From Diaporthe sp. PMI_573 (Eukaryota > Ascomycota > Sordariomycetes > Diaporthales > Diaporthaceae), in assembly GCA_021399435.1 (NCBI GenBank), contig JAJTUP010000088.1:124001-188000 (forward strand): a DNA stretch of 64,000 bases, in the 5' to 3' direction. The translations under genes were made by a program, and so were the position numbers. Positions 42,664-52,740 of this stretch are shown piece after piece; the stretch's first letter is position 1; each line of letters begins with the position of its first letter. The notes beneath the pieces are model-generated. The model did no database searches. It saw only the letters and a list, made by a program, of their open reading frames with translations, and had not been told where the DNA came from.

Positions 42664-43683
42664 ATGGCCGGGGAAACAGGTCCCATCACGGCGTCGTTGC
42701 CGGTCGATATGATAATTGCCGGCTTTTTCGCGATTGCGTGTTATAACTGCGTCGAAATCCTCATCTCGCTGCTCTATCGCTTTAAGCGCCACGACGGGCT
42801 CTATTTCTGGAGCATGGTTACGGCGACACTGGGAATTGTACTTCACTCGATAGTGGTGTTGCTACGCTACTACAGTCTCGGGCCAAACTTTCCACTGGCT
42901 GTTCTGACGTGCATCGGTTGGTATGGCATGGTCACTGGCCAGTCTGTCGTTCTCTACTCTCGCCTCCATCTCATCGTCTCGGATAGAGCCAAAATCCGCT
43001 GGGTGCTGATTATGATCATCATTAATTTCTGCATCCTTCACATCCCGGTTACGGTCTTATTTCTCGGTAGCAACACTCGAGAATCCAATCGGTTTCTTCC
43101 CGCATTTGACATCTACGAGCGTGTCCAACTCGCGGGGTTCTCCATCCAAGAATCCATCATCTCCGGTCTTTACATCTGGGAAGCATCTCGTGGACTCGAG
43201 CCCATCTTTGCCATGAAAAAGATCGCGACGCGCAAAGTCATCCGACAGCTCATCCTCGTCAATGTCCTGGTTGTGCTCCTCGATATTAGCCTCATCATCA
43301 CTCAGTATCTGGATCACTTCCAGATTGCAACGACATACAAGCCGGTGGTTTACAGCATCAAGCTCAAGATGGAATTTGTCGTGCTTAACAGGCTGCTGCT
43401 TCTCGTGCGGCATAGGGAGTGCAACTGCATGCAGGTTGCGGATGAACCTTCCGGCATTCTCCCTCGGTCATCGCATCTCAACATTACCGAATGCTGGTCG
43501 AATGAGCAAGCTCCGTCTTCCGTGGGATTCAATGACAACGGGATTGAGCTACATCATGTCCGAGCCGCTGATGCTCCCCCACAGCCAGATAGTGGCAGTC
43601 CTCCTCGGCCATCTCAATTCGCATTGTTTGATGCAAATCCGTACTGTATGTCTCCTCCTAGTTATTTTCCTGGCTCTTGTTGA
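42664..43683 (+). CDS. DUF7703-like integral membrane protein
   Basis: 339 codons from the ATG at 42664 (29 more in-frame codons exist upstream but look like leader). Six or seven hydrophobic segments are visible: IIAGFFAIACYNCVEILISL, FWSMVTATLGIVLHSIVVLL, LAVLTCIGWYGMVTGQSVVL, WVLIMIIINFCILHIPVTVL, a weaker one around FSIQESIISGLYIW, LILVNVLVVLLDISLIITQY and VVYSIKLKMEFVVLNRLLLL. The motifs ACYN, LYFWS, GWYGMVTGQS.VLYSRLHL and FLGSN match fungal proteins of the DUF7703 group as I recall them; their topology is receptor-like, with a variable cytoplasmic tail (here about residues 255-339, Ser/Pro-rich). Function is unknown. No introns or lesions are seen. It is one of the few intact genes in this half of the window. 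Confidence 0.82.
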   Translation: MAGETGPITASLPVDMIIAGFFAIACYNCVEILISLLYRFKRHDGLYFWSMVTATLGIVLHSIVVLLRYYSLGPNFPLAVLTCIGWYGMVTGQSVVLYSRLHLIVSDRAKIRWVLIMIIINFCILHIPVTVLFLGSNTRESNRFLPAFDIYERVQLAGFSIQESIISGLYIWEASRGLEPIFAMKKIATRKVIRQLILVNVLVVLLDISLIITQYLDHFQIATTYKPVVYSIKLKMEFVVLNRLLLLVRHRECNCMQVADEPSGILPRSSHLNITECWSNEQAPSSVGFNDNGIELHHVRAADAPPQPDSGSPPRPSQFALFDANPYCMSPPSYFPGSC

Positions 43684-44352
43684 AACCCTGACAGTCGGAA
43701 GGAAGCTCTATCTTGCGTCGAAAGCAACACTTCCACTCAAAAACTCGATTCCTTAGAATCGTGACTTCTGTTCAGCCTCACCAGCAGTCAGACAATGACG
43801 CTCGAATTCATCTGGAACCGACCAACGCTCGAATTTTGACCATCTTCAGAGATCCATTTGTCAAAATTGATTAAAGTGACGAAGCGCAGAGGTGGCGGTC
43901 AATAGGCGGACGGGTACCCGTCCTTCTAAAATGGGACAGGCCCGGATTCGATACTTCGAGAACAAATATCTCTCTCAGACTCCAACTTCGCACCCTCAAG
44001 GTGTCCGCAGATAGTGTCCGAGGAAAACTCCCACGTAGCTGGGGCCGATCGTCCAGGGTCCGAGACGCCCCTTGGCAGTCTGTTTCGACCACCGAGTCCA
44101 GTTTTGGATTTTTGCCATGACACGCTATCACTATGCAGAGTCTTCTCCGATCCCAAAGATCAAAGTTTCAAGGCTTAGGCTACGCAAGACGCAGGAGGCA
44201 GTTTGCAACGATGTCATATTTCTGCGAAGAGGTCTAGATAGGACGTACCAGGGTTGGAAATCGATCGACTGATCGATTTGATCGATTTGATCGTCGATCA
44301 CCACGTACTTCGGAGGTGTCCCGGGTAGGTTGCGCATGGCAGCTCATAGTAT
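43684..44352. other. No gene; gatcgattt repeats at about 44255-44305
   Basis: No coding sequence recognised. A cluster of overlapping atcgat words begins with cagggttggaaatcgatcg at about 44250, which resembles a hAT element start (CAGGGTT) and may be the left end of the hAT copy that follows. Confidence 0.4.
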
Positions 44353-44503
44353 GATACGCGACGAATCTGTCGCCGGACGCGTCTACCCTGGCAAGTCGTC
44401 AGGGGCCCCAGGCAGCTACACGCGACGCGTGGCAGCAGGGAATGACCCAACGTATGAGCTGTCCTCTCTGTCCCGTGCCATTTGCAATTCCGCCAATGCC
44501 TGG
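44353..44503 (+). repeat. 150-bp direct repeat, copy A
   Basis: Almost identical to about 50647-50797 (differences such as ctaccc/ctgccc, agggaat/aggaaat, tcccg/tctcg). It begins gatacgcgacgaatctgtcg and ends tccgccaatgcctgg. The two copies have the same orientation, 6.3 kb apart, on either side of hAT copy 5. Confidence 0.85.
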
Positions 44504-44647
44504 CTCATTGGACTCTGTACGCGTCGCAACCAGGAATTATCTCGGGTCTTGGCTTGTCCGAGTAGAGCATATACAGGTTCGACCTTATCAGCCTCGCAGC
44601 ATTCGATTTGACCTCCTCTACACTGTTTGCGGACTCTTCCCATCACT

Positions 44648-47056
44648 ATGGACTCGTTTGATGAGGACATAGAGGCTGCCTCCTCCACGCCGCCGCCTTC
44701 CGAGCCGTCAACTAGTTCAGCCTCAACGAAATATGCACCCATCAGATTTCCAGATTATGAGGCTTGGACGACTGATAAATTCAGCCGGTTCCCCGCTTTC
44801 ACGGTAGGTCACGACCCTTCTCGAGAGCGGACATGGTGGTGGCAGTTTGGATTCAGAATGAAGGACAACAGGTCACGGCCCCACAAGATCGTATGGATCT
44901 GCGAGAGATGTTTCCTCCGGGACAGGCCGAAGACGACAGATTATGTCTACATCGCTTCAACTGGCGGAGGCATTGTCCGACATCTGAGAAAGGAGCACAA
45001 GGTCGTGGTTTGTGTCATCCCTCCGTGTCATATGTCCACGTCGTTCGATAATGTCCGCTAACTTGTCAGCCACCTTCGCAATTTGCAGGCCCCGTTGCCG
45101 GAAGTGGAGGTACAGAACGGAATCTACTTGATATGCTTCGCGCCGATCCAACGAACCCTCGGGATCAAAGCCTTCTCGGCAATCTGCATACGCTATTCGA
45201 TCCGAAGATAAACCAACTACTCCTGCTCGACTGGCTTACATACCACAACCTCCCGTTCAATCTCGTAAACTCTGAGCGCTTCAGACGACTGCTTCTCTAC
45301 AACAACCCGTCTCTTCAGGAAGGGCAGATACCGAGCGGCAAGACGCTCGTGAATCTGCTAATAAACGAGTACAATCGCGCTCTTGGCCCGCTTCACGAGC
45401 TGCTTCAAAGAGCGAGAAGTATGATTCACTTTACCTTTGATGGCTGGACTTCCCGACAAAACGCATCATTCCTTGGTATCAACGCCCACTTTATCGACCA
45501 AGGTTAGAAACAATGGAGAATACTTTTGGCTTTGCCAGGTCTCAGGAAGCGCCATACCGGAGCAGCGCTTGCAGATGAAGTTGCAGATACAATATGCGCA
45601 TTTGGTCTTCAAGACAGGTACAAAACCATGGTCAAAATTCTTACCTGCCAAACTGACTATGTTAACTCTTATTCGGCTTCAGGATCGGGTACTACACGCT
45701 TGACAGCGCTGCGAATAATGCTACGGCTATGGAAGCACTTGGCACTGAGTTCGATTTCGACGGGGATGAGCGTGGCATTCGCTGCGCCCCTCATTTTCTG
45801 AATCTGACAGTCAGAGCCATGATGTACGGCAGCAAAAGGGATAATTTCAACGAGCTGCTAGCTCACTGGGGCGATAAGGACTTTATGAAGAAGACGAGCA
45901 GCGACAGTTGTCCGAGGCTATCGATGAGCTGGCGACGGACGACGACTTCAGTGAGCCGAGCATGGATGAAGTCTTCGAGCTCGAAACAGTCCCCGAGGAG
46001 AGTCAGCACCAGTATCCAGTCCCTGAGATTATTAACGCCGAGGAAGTGGACAAGTACCGCAAGTTTGGGCCGTTTGGCAAGCTACACAATATTGGCATCG
46101 CTCTTCGAACGAACAGTCAACTTCTCGAGGACTTTTATGAAGTTCAACGGCAAACCGCCCCTACCGAACCTGTTCTTACGTGGGTTCAAAATGTCTGTAC
46201 TCGCTGGCAATCCGACGAGGCAATGGCGTCGCGCGCTCTGCTGAAACGAGCAGCCTTAAACAGGATGCTTTGTATGATCGAGGAACGATGGGTTAGCCAA
46301 GGCGGCAAAGAAAAACACAAACCAGCAATATTGAAAGAAAAACTTTCCCTTGAGGGATGGAAGGTTGTTGGTGCGGTTCAGAAGATCCTTCAACCATTCA
46401 AGGTCGCCTCAAGGCAACTGCAGGGCGAGGGTATTGCTGGTAAACGCTCAACTTCAGGGGGGTTCGACGAGTACTTCCAAGTGGTGGAGATGCTCCTTGA
46501 CCACCTCGAGCTGGCCGTTCAAGGAGTGATAATTGAAGAGAATGACGACCAGATCATGGAAGAGGTTCAACTGTTCGATGGTATTGATGCAAAGACCCGG
46601 AGGCTTCTGAAGGTTTACATCAAGCTCGGATGGAAGAAGCTGAACGACTACTATGGCAAGCTGACCTCTACTGCCTACGTAGCGGCAGTTGTATTCCACC
46701 CCTGCAAGAAATGGCGAACTCTAGAACGGCTTTGGAACCAAGTCCCGTCTCGTCAGACCTCGGAATGGAAGAGGACGTATGAGAGAAGCTTAACGGCCAT
46801 CTGGGAAGAGAAGTACAAGAACAAGGCTCATGGGGCAGATTCTAATGACGCTTCAGCAGCTGAGACTACTAGTGCCTTGGACTATATTGAACGTCGACTG
46901 GCTTTTAGTCGGTCATTGACTACTCCTGACTCTCAAGAGCGACAAAGCCAACGACAACAGCAGTCAGCGGCGATGCCACCACAGGCCGAGCTTGATCAGT
47001 ATCTGTCAGAGCCACCGGTTGACAACATCGCATACAAAGCTGACCCAGTGAAGTAA
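44648..47056 (+). pseudogene. hAT transposase copy 5, several lesions, dimerisation domain missing
   Basis: The N-terminal part reads [20 protein letters not shown], then a zinc finger ([13 protein letters not shown] with a later H..EH). After an unclear join near 45000-45100 it continues [20 protein letters not shown] and [20 protein letters not shown] (catalytic Asp). An in-frame TAG at 45505-45507 stands where a Trp codon would fit, before [21 protein letters not shown] 65-bp intron at 45618-45682 joins to [20 protein letters not shown]. Near 45895 one base is missing and the frame changes to [20 protein letters not shown]. The gene runs on to ERLWNQ and stops at 47056 without the usual dimerisation block. 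It is dead by at least three independent changes. Confidence 0.82.
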
Positions 47057-47988
47057 ATAGTGCAAAATACCGTATACGATATTTTTTCAACTCCACACTG
47101 CACTGGATTGTTTAAGAATTTGCTGCACTGCACGGTATACGGTATTGCACTGTATTTGATCGATATCGTATTGTAATATCATATCGCACGGCGTGTAAAG
47201 GTGCGGACCTTGATTTTGAGCACCACTTACTGAAGCAAAGCCATGCTTGCAAACATATTGCGGGCACAATGGTGATGCTCTAGACGTTGAACCTGGTCGT
47301 GTGTCATTTTCAGTATGTACATGGTGGCTTTTGGCAATCATCTATCCTGGCTGTTTTATGTCTTCTGAAATGTCTTAGGGGCCATCTCCGTTCTTCGTTG
47401 GGGGCTCTTGGTTATCATCATCGTTCCTCTTTCGATAGTGTCCATAACCAGCGCATTGTCCTCTCTTTCAATGCGCATTTGCAACGATTGAAGCCTCCTT
47501 ACCACCCATGTTAGGACCCAGTCCTTCACCAACGGCACAAGGTGAGGTGAACGAGACTAAACGTCCTAATGATGTCAAATTCATCGCTGTGGCTCCCGAT
47601 ATTTCCAAGCATGCGTGCAAGTATTTGAAAATCGGCACACAATTGTACTTGAGATGTGCACTCTCTACGTAGAATTGAGGATCAGGTTAGTGATTTCATT
47701 TCATCTACAAGTTGTTCAAACCGGACCTTGGTGTCTTGGTCGGATTGAAGTCGTCTTTTGGCCGAAGCAAGACAGCAATGCGGACGTAAAGTCTTGCGTG
47801 CCATGGGTCTCTAGATTCACGTTTGGACTATCAGCGCAAAGTTGGCTGCCGCGGTGCTTTTTTTTTTTTTTTTTTTTTGAAAAAAAAAATATTATTGTTA
47901 TTATTATTTAGGTGCTGCTAGAAGCTGACCGACCTTTGGGTGAGACGCTCGAAGTCTCTTCCGTTTGAGTATCGTCCTCCCGCAAACC
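47057..47988. other. No gene; inverted repeat at 47063-47145 and a T/A homopolymer at 47858-47890
   Basis: The arms gcaaaataccgtatac (47063-47078) and gtatacggtattgc (47132-47145) are inverted and may mark the end of hAT copy 5. A run of 21 T followed by nine or more A lies at 47858-47889. Nothing coding is seen. Confidence 0.5.
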
Positions 47989-48657
47989 ATGCCCTTTTTT
48001 CCGCAGTTTCTGCCGGTATTCTCTGTTTGGCACCGCACGCAGGTATGGAAATTCGTCCGTCGTGACGGCCAGTATGGCTACGGAACCGAGCCCCTGAGTT
48101 TCTTCGACGACTGGGATAGCACGGTCGACACGGCAATTCCCTACCCCAAAAGCGACGCCCTGGACGTCTGGGCCAACTACACAAAGCATCGCCTTTGCCG
48201 AGATTGCCATCGCAGCCGTGCAAAGTGCGTCAAGGCGCTGCTCGGGGACATATTGGACCTTTTCTGGAATATTTCGCCGCCCGAGGACGCGGCGGAGTTT
48301 GCAAAGTGGGAAAAGAAGACGACGTTCCCGATCGAGCACAAAGCAGTCGCGAACGCGGCGGCGCCCGCGAACTTCTTCGAGCACATCCCACTGAGTATAA
48401 GGCTGAGCAGCAGCAGCCTGGGAAGCAGCAGCGTGGGTACCCCGGGTGTTGGTGGTCGGCCGGCGAAGTCATCGGATCTTCACCCGCGCTGGAAATGGGG
48501 CGCGTTCTTCCCGCAGAACAAGACATACCGGCCGTGGGAGAGCCAGTTCAACAGCCGCTTGACCTGGGGACGCGAGTGCTTGACCATATACTACTGGCGG
48601 ACGGCGCCGTTCAGAAGCGACAACTCGCCGAAGAAGCGATATCGTAGCCATTGTTAA
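47989..48657 (+). CDS. Tryptophan-rich hypothetical protein
   Basis: 222 codons from an ATG at 47989 (an in-frame ATG at 47965 is also possible). Third codon positions are strongly G or C throughout, right to the stop, unlike the AT-rich surroundings and unlike the other frames; this is the main evidence that it codes. Examples are DTAIPYPKSDALDVWANYTK and PPEDAAEFAKWEKKTTFPIE. It has two Cys pairs in HRLCRDCHRSRAKC, a Ser-rich linker (SSSSLGSSSVG) and a Trp-rich end (RWKWGAFFPQNKTYRPWESQ). No family is recognised. The homopolymer upstream and AT-rich DNA downstream suggest an isolated gene or gene fragment among repeats. Confidence 0.5.
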   Translation: MPFFPQFLPVFSVWHRTQVWKFVRRDGQYGYGTEPLSFFDDWDSTVDTAIPYPKSDALDVWANYTKHRLCRDCHRSRAKCVKALLGDILDLFWNISPPEDAAEFAKWEKKTTFPIEHKAVANAAAPANFFEHIPLSIRLSSSSLGSSSVGTPGVGGRPAKSSDLHPRWKWGAFFPQNKTYRPWESQFNSRLTWGRECLTIYYWRTAPFRSDNSPKKRYRSHC

Positions 48658-49882
48658 TATCAATAAAAACTATTATAATAATAAAGTTTTTATTTTTTTT
48701 TTAAATATATATTTATATATTGTGTGGATAGCTTCTTCGAAGCTCACAAGAGCCATTCTTTTAGATATGGTATTGCGTAAGCTGGCTGGGTGTGACGAGG
48801 TCACGTGACCCCCTTTATGGGGAACGTCTTTCTGTTTATGGAAAGGCGCAAGTGCGTCACGTGGTCTAGCCGGCAGTTGCGTTGATGAAAGAAATCTGAA
48901 AAGAACATCAAGAAGGATCCCCTCTCCGAGAGCGGAGCTCGCCTCATGCTTAAATCAAATATAATCTGAGCTTCTTCCAAAGCTGACCCGCTTCTTTTTC
49001 GGGCGGGACGCTTCTTCTTTGTTCTTCCGTTGGCCCGAGATTTCTCTTCTTCGGCGGGACGTGTTCTGACGACGAGAACTTCGCCGTGGTGCCTCCCAAA
49101 CATGGTCACGGCGACGCTGACGACGAGGTCTTCGCCGTGGCGGCTCGCAAACATGGTCACGGCGACGCTGACGCCAAGGAATTCGCTGTGTTACTACCAA
49201 GAATTGGCCTCCTGATCGTGATGAGCCGAGTGTCTTCTTCAAAGAGTTGGCACCGAATCGGGTTGTTTTCACGATCACGGTGATAGCAGGCTGTGCTGAG
49301 CCGGGAATTATTATTTGAGAGTAGAACACCAGCACGGGCAATAGTACCGGCACAGTGGTGCTGTTGATGACGAGTTCCTTATAAAGATATCACAATTGGG
49401 CCTTAGACTATGATTTTTCGGGCTTAGCTTTGGTATATATCTACAAAGCCATGCGATGAACTACACCCTATGTACACTGGTCCGGATAAACTGACATGAC
49501 CGAGAACCTCTCAGAGACCGTGCCCGTCTCGTTCTTAAATTACAATTGGTACGTGACCTAATCTGAGTTCTTTCCAAAGCTGAGCTCCTCTTTCTTCGCC
49601 ATGACGAGATCTTCGTGAGGAGGGCTCTCTCGTGACGAAGTCCGAATTGGCCGCAGGGACTGCCGCGCCGAAGCTGGACAAGGAGTTCTTGAGCGTGACG
49701 AGTCAAACACTTCTCTGACAAACAGATACTGTGGCATATAGTGAACTTCACTCTTTTCTTTTACGAAGGAACTGGTGTACTTGTAATTTAATGACGTTGT
49801 TTCTGGGGCAAGTTGAAGCCGGGTTTATATTTAAGAAAGCTTTGAACTTTTGATTTTGGAACCACTGACCACTATTCCTCAA
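48658..49882. other. No gene; diverged dispersed repeats and a 51-bp tandem repeat
   Basis: Starts with an AT-rich stretch (48660-48725). The blocks at about 48920-49010 and 49500-49600 resemble each other (ctctcngaga, cttaaat, taatctgag, tctttccaaagctga) and look like two old copies of one repeat. Confidence 0.45.
49068..49169 (+). repeat. 51-bp tandem repeat, two full copies plus a partial third
   Basis: Unit: gacgacgag, then cttcgccgtgg, then aaacatggtcacggcgacgct. Two copies (49068-49118, 49119-49169) differ at about six positions. A third begins gacgccaagga and fades. The length is a multiple of three, so it could have been coding. Confidence 0.75.
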
Positions 49883-50743
49883 CTAACGCCGCGCACCAGT
49901 ACGCTTTCTCCCAGAAGACCTTTCAGATACAGGCTCTTTTCCGCGCCTCTCCCTCTTCTGACTCCGCGTCTCGGGTTCCCCAGTTGGCTGGATCGCGTCC
50001 TCACCACCAGCACCACCGGTTATACCACTGGAATTTCCCTCGGTGCCATCCGCGATACCATGAGATTGGGATGGTAAAGGAGCTTCATAGAAGTGATCCG
50101 GTGAACCCTCTCCTCCAGAGCGCCCATCTCCTGCAATGCTCGATTGCAAAGCAGCATCAGGATCAGCGACGTCGGTCAGTGTCGGATTTCCAGCCTGACC
50201 AACCGCCTTTGAACCACTAGAAGACGCACCCAACTCAGTGCCAAACGAGGGGTCCAATCTTCTCTTCCGCGGCTTCAGTGCACTGGAGCTACCCTCCTGG
50301 ACTCGACTAGCCCTCGCAGCGGATGGAGATGATACAGAGGGAGACGGTCCCTGTTTAGCTCCACCGGCAACATCGCCTTCAGTGTTCCTGGTATTCTTCT
50401 TAGGGGTCGTCCTCGTCTTCATATCGCCGAAGGGACTGCCGCCAATACCGGATCCAGAAGGCCCGTCTCTGTTCAAATCAGTAGGGACGATGACCGGGAT
50501 ATACACGCCAGAGGGAACATCCCGAAGCAGCGATGTCTTGAGAAGACCAATCATCTTCCCGATGAAATGAACCACGCGACCCTCTGTTTGGAGGAAGCCT
50601 CCTCTTTTGATCGCTCTGCCCCACCTCGTTTCACGGAGGAAAGTTGATACGCGACGAATCTGTCGCCGGACGCGTCTGCCCTGGCAAGTCGTCAGGGGCC
50701 CCAGGCAGCTACACGCGACGCGTGGCAGCAGGAAATGACCCAA
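49883..50743 (-). CDS. Hypothetical protein, low complexity, start inside a repeat
   Basis: 286 codons. The first 30 or so lie in the 150-bp repeat, so the true start is probably different or lost. The next part reads RAIKRGGFLQTEGRVVHFIG then VPSGVYIPVIVPTDLN and looks folded. The remainder is rich in Gly, Ser, Pro and basic residues (RTTPKKNTRN, LKPRKRRLDP, ETRSQKRERRGKEP) and looks disordered and nuclear. No domain is recognised. It may be the 3' end of a gene whose 5' end was cut off by the repeat. Confidence 0.35.
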   Translation of the reverse strand: MGHFLLPRVACSCLGPLTTCQGRRVRRQIRRVSTFLRETRWGRAIKRGGFLQTEGRVVHFIGKMIGLLKTSLLRDVPSGVYIPVIVPTDLNRDGPSGSGIGGSPFGDMKTRTTPKKNTRNTEGDVAGGAKQGPSPSVSSPSAARASRVQEGSSSALKPRKRRLDPSFGTELGASSSGSKAVGQAGNPTLTDVADPDAALQSSIAGDGRSGGEGSPDHFYEAPLPSQSHGIADGTEGNSSGITGGAGGEDAIQPTGEPETRSQKRERRGKEPVSERSSGRKRTGARR

Positions 50744-50797
50744 CGTATGAGCTGTCCTCTCTGTCTCGTGCCATTTGCAATTCCGCCAATGCCTGGT
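50647..50797 (+). repeat. 150-bp direct repeat, copy B
   Basis: Second copy of the repeat at 44353-44503. It breaks into the start region of the minus-strand hypothetical frame at 50743-49883, whose first 30 or so codons are repeat sequence. Confidence 0.85.
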
Positions 50798-51598
50798 TCA
50801 CAGAAGCTAAAAGACACCGAGGCGCAGGTCCAACGGCTCAGCGAAAATTTTGCCAATTTAGAGGCGGTTTACCTTAAACTCAAGGCTTCGAAAATAAATG
50901 AGCACCAAAACTCTGCGTTGTGCTCGACATTGCGCTCAAACACAGGGACCGAAATCTGCGTAGAGATTTCGGGCAACAAACTACCCGACACACCACACAA
51001 AATATATACTATTATTTTAGTAGTAACCCAGTACTTGCTTGGTGACCCCTGTCCGACCCCTACCCAAACGTTCCAGCGCGCACAAGCTCCTTCTCGAAGT
51101 CTCACTACTCAAGAACGCCAGCCCCTGGAACAACTGTCCCGGAACTCCTTCTCTGAGCTGGACCCTCTCCAGTACCTGGAGCCTGCAGCAGAACCGCATA
51201 TGCCGGTATGTTAGTCCGATCGGGTGACCGTAGGAAAATTACTAATTTCTCACTACATTCCACTGGATATGTTGCCGACGTAAACCAACCTCGCGGCTGG
51301 CTTCCATCCTTGTCTTCTAGGGGTGACCCGTATCTTGTCGCCGGTGGAGCAAGGTATGCGACACCCACCCCTCAATCGCCAGGTGGATATGCTTAGGGTA
51401 CTACAGGACAAGCATAGGAACAACATGGCGGGGACTCGGTCTGACCAAAGGTGGCGGGCAAGGCGTCTAGTTGTGTGCCTATTGTATTCCATTGCTGCAA
51501 GGGTGTAACGTGCGGAACATATCAGTTATGCACATCGATATTAAAATTGCCGGCCACTTCAAGTGACATGAATCAATTCAACTTTTGCGTGGGCAATA
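50798..51598. other. No confident gene; coiled-coil-like fragment at its left end
   Basis: Directly after the 150-bp repeat, one plus-strand frame reads QKLKDTEAQVQRLSENFANL, a heptad-like pattern, and continues to a stop at 51214 without a recognised domain (LTTQERQPLEQLSRNSFSEL). It has no start of its own and may be part of a gene interrupted by the repeat. Confidence 0.3.
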
Positions 51599-52288
51599 TT
51601 AATGGAAGCTTGAGGAAATTAGGTAGGTAGATGTAAGTTCGGGCAGGCCGAGGACACACTTCTGTGGCCGGTCGTTGGAATCCCGAAACACACATGTGAT
51701 GCCGTATAAGGCGTGTCGGTTACCAGACTTCCAGCCATCGTACTGGATATGGATCTGTCCTGGACTGTTCCGCAAAGCATCCTTCACTCTTTCCATGTTG
51801 TTGGTAAATTCTCGTTCTGCGATGGCACGCACGGTCACGTCAGTAATGTTAGCTTTTGTGATCTCGACAGATGGATTGAGGTAGTTGAAGATGTCTCGAA
51901 GATCTTGATCGTTGACGATCGAGAAGGATTGGTTAGAATTGACAATCCAGTTGACAAGTTTCTGCTGGAATACAGTTTTGTCGAAGCGTTTGATCAGCGT
52001 ATTGATCAAATCTTGTTCCTTCGGCTCCGTGGGGTTCAACTGTAGGATTGTTGCAATGGACTGATGTGCTTTCTCAGATGCCTTTGCAGGCTTTTGCCTC
52101 TTGCCCGTCGGATCCATGATGCCATTGTGGTCCGTGTACAGATGACCCTCAGCGTTCTGCAACCCTTTGATGGCATAACTCTTTGGCCTCGGCCGCTTTT
52201 GCTTGATGCAAAGACAACACACCCATCGGCGTTCCCCCTTCTGGGCATGCTGGATATCGTAGCCGAATTGATATACCCATTGACGCAC
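51599..52288 (-). pseudogene. hAT transposase copy 6, N-terminal fragment
   Basis: The minus-strand frame reads RQWVYQFGYDIQHAQKGERR then WVCCLCIKQKRPRPKSYAIK (zinc-finger region with later H), KLVNWIVNSNQSFSIVNDQD and GQIHIQYDGWKSGNRHALYG, then LGLPELT, where homology ends. It follows, residue by residue, the copy at 52.7-54.0 kb (for example WVWDYGLDIQSTTERKWVCV there). An in-frame TAA precedes it at about 52289-52291, in what should be coding sequence. Only the zinc finger and the first third of the core survive. Confidence 0.75.
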
Positions 52289-52556
52289 TTAGCCGTCTCT
52301 CTCCGTCAAGGTCCAGCCTTTGTAGAGCTAAAAGAGCCGTTGATTGTCTTCTTCTGTACGTTCTAGAACGGGCGTGGTTGACTTGGTAGGATGGAAGGTG
52401 GCCATTTCGATTTGAGGTAGTAAGGTCGTAACAGTAAAACCTCCCAGAATAGACTTGTTTAACTTTGTGTACGGATAAAACGGGGTGGAAAATCGTTTTT
52501 ATTTTGTTGTGGGCGATCGAAGGTACTTAGGGTATGCGCTATTTCACAAGGAAATC

Positions 52557-52740
52557 CAGGTATTTTCAAACCCCACCAAAAATGTCCATTCCTTTCCACA
52601 ATTTCCACATATGGAACATGTGGAAGGGGCTTTGTGGCGTGGATATGGAAATGCAGAAGCCCGCGTGGAATGGAATGGAATGGATATGGATCCACATTAT
52701 GGATCCATATGTGGATTTCGTGGTATGGATTTGAACCCTG
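52557..52740. repeat. 184-bp inverted-end repeat rich in ggaat and tggatcca words
   Basis: The left end caggtattttcaaacc and the right end ggatttgaaccctg are imperfect inverted repeats, and the inside is packed with tggaatggaatgg, atggatcca and atgtgg words. It could be a MITE inserted at the end of hAT copy 7, but the flanking 8 bp do not match, so insertion is not proved. The minus strand holds GGTTCAAATCC, matching a pol III B box, probably by chance. Confidence 0.45.

Noticed and set aside
47858..48384. Minus-strand 158-codon frame followed by a poly(A)-like run, suggesting a LINE 3' end
   Set aside because: The opposite strand has clear GC3 periodicity and the minus frame has no reverse-transcriptase or RNase H motif, so the homopolymer is probably coincidental.
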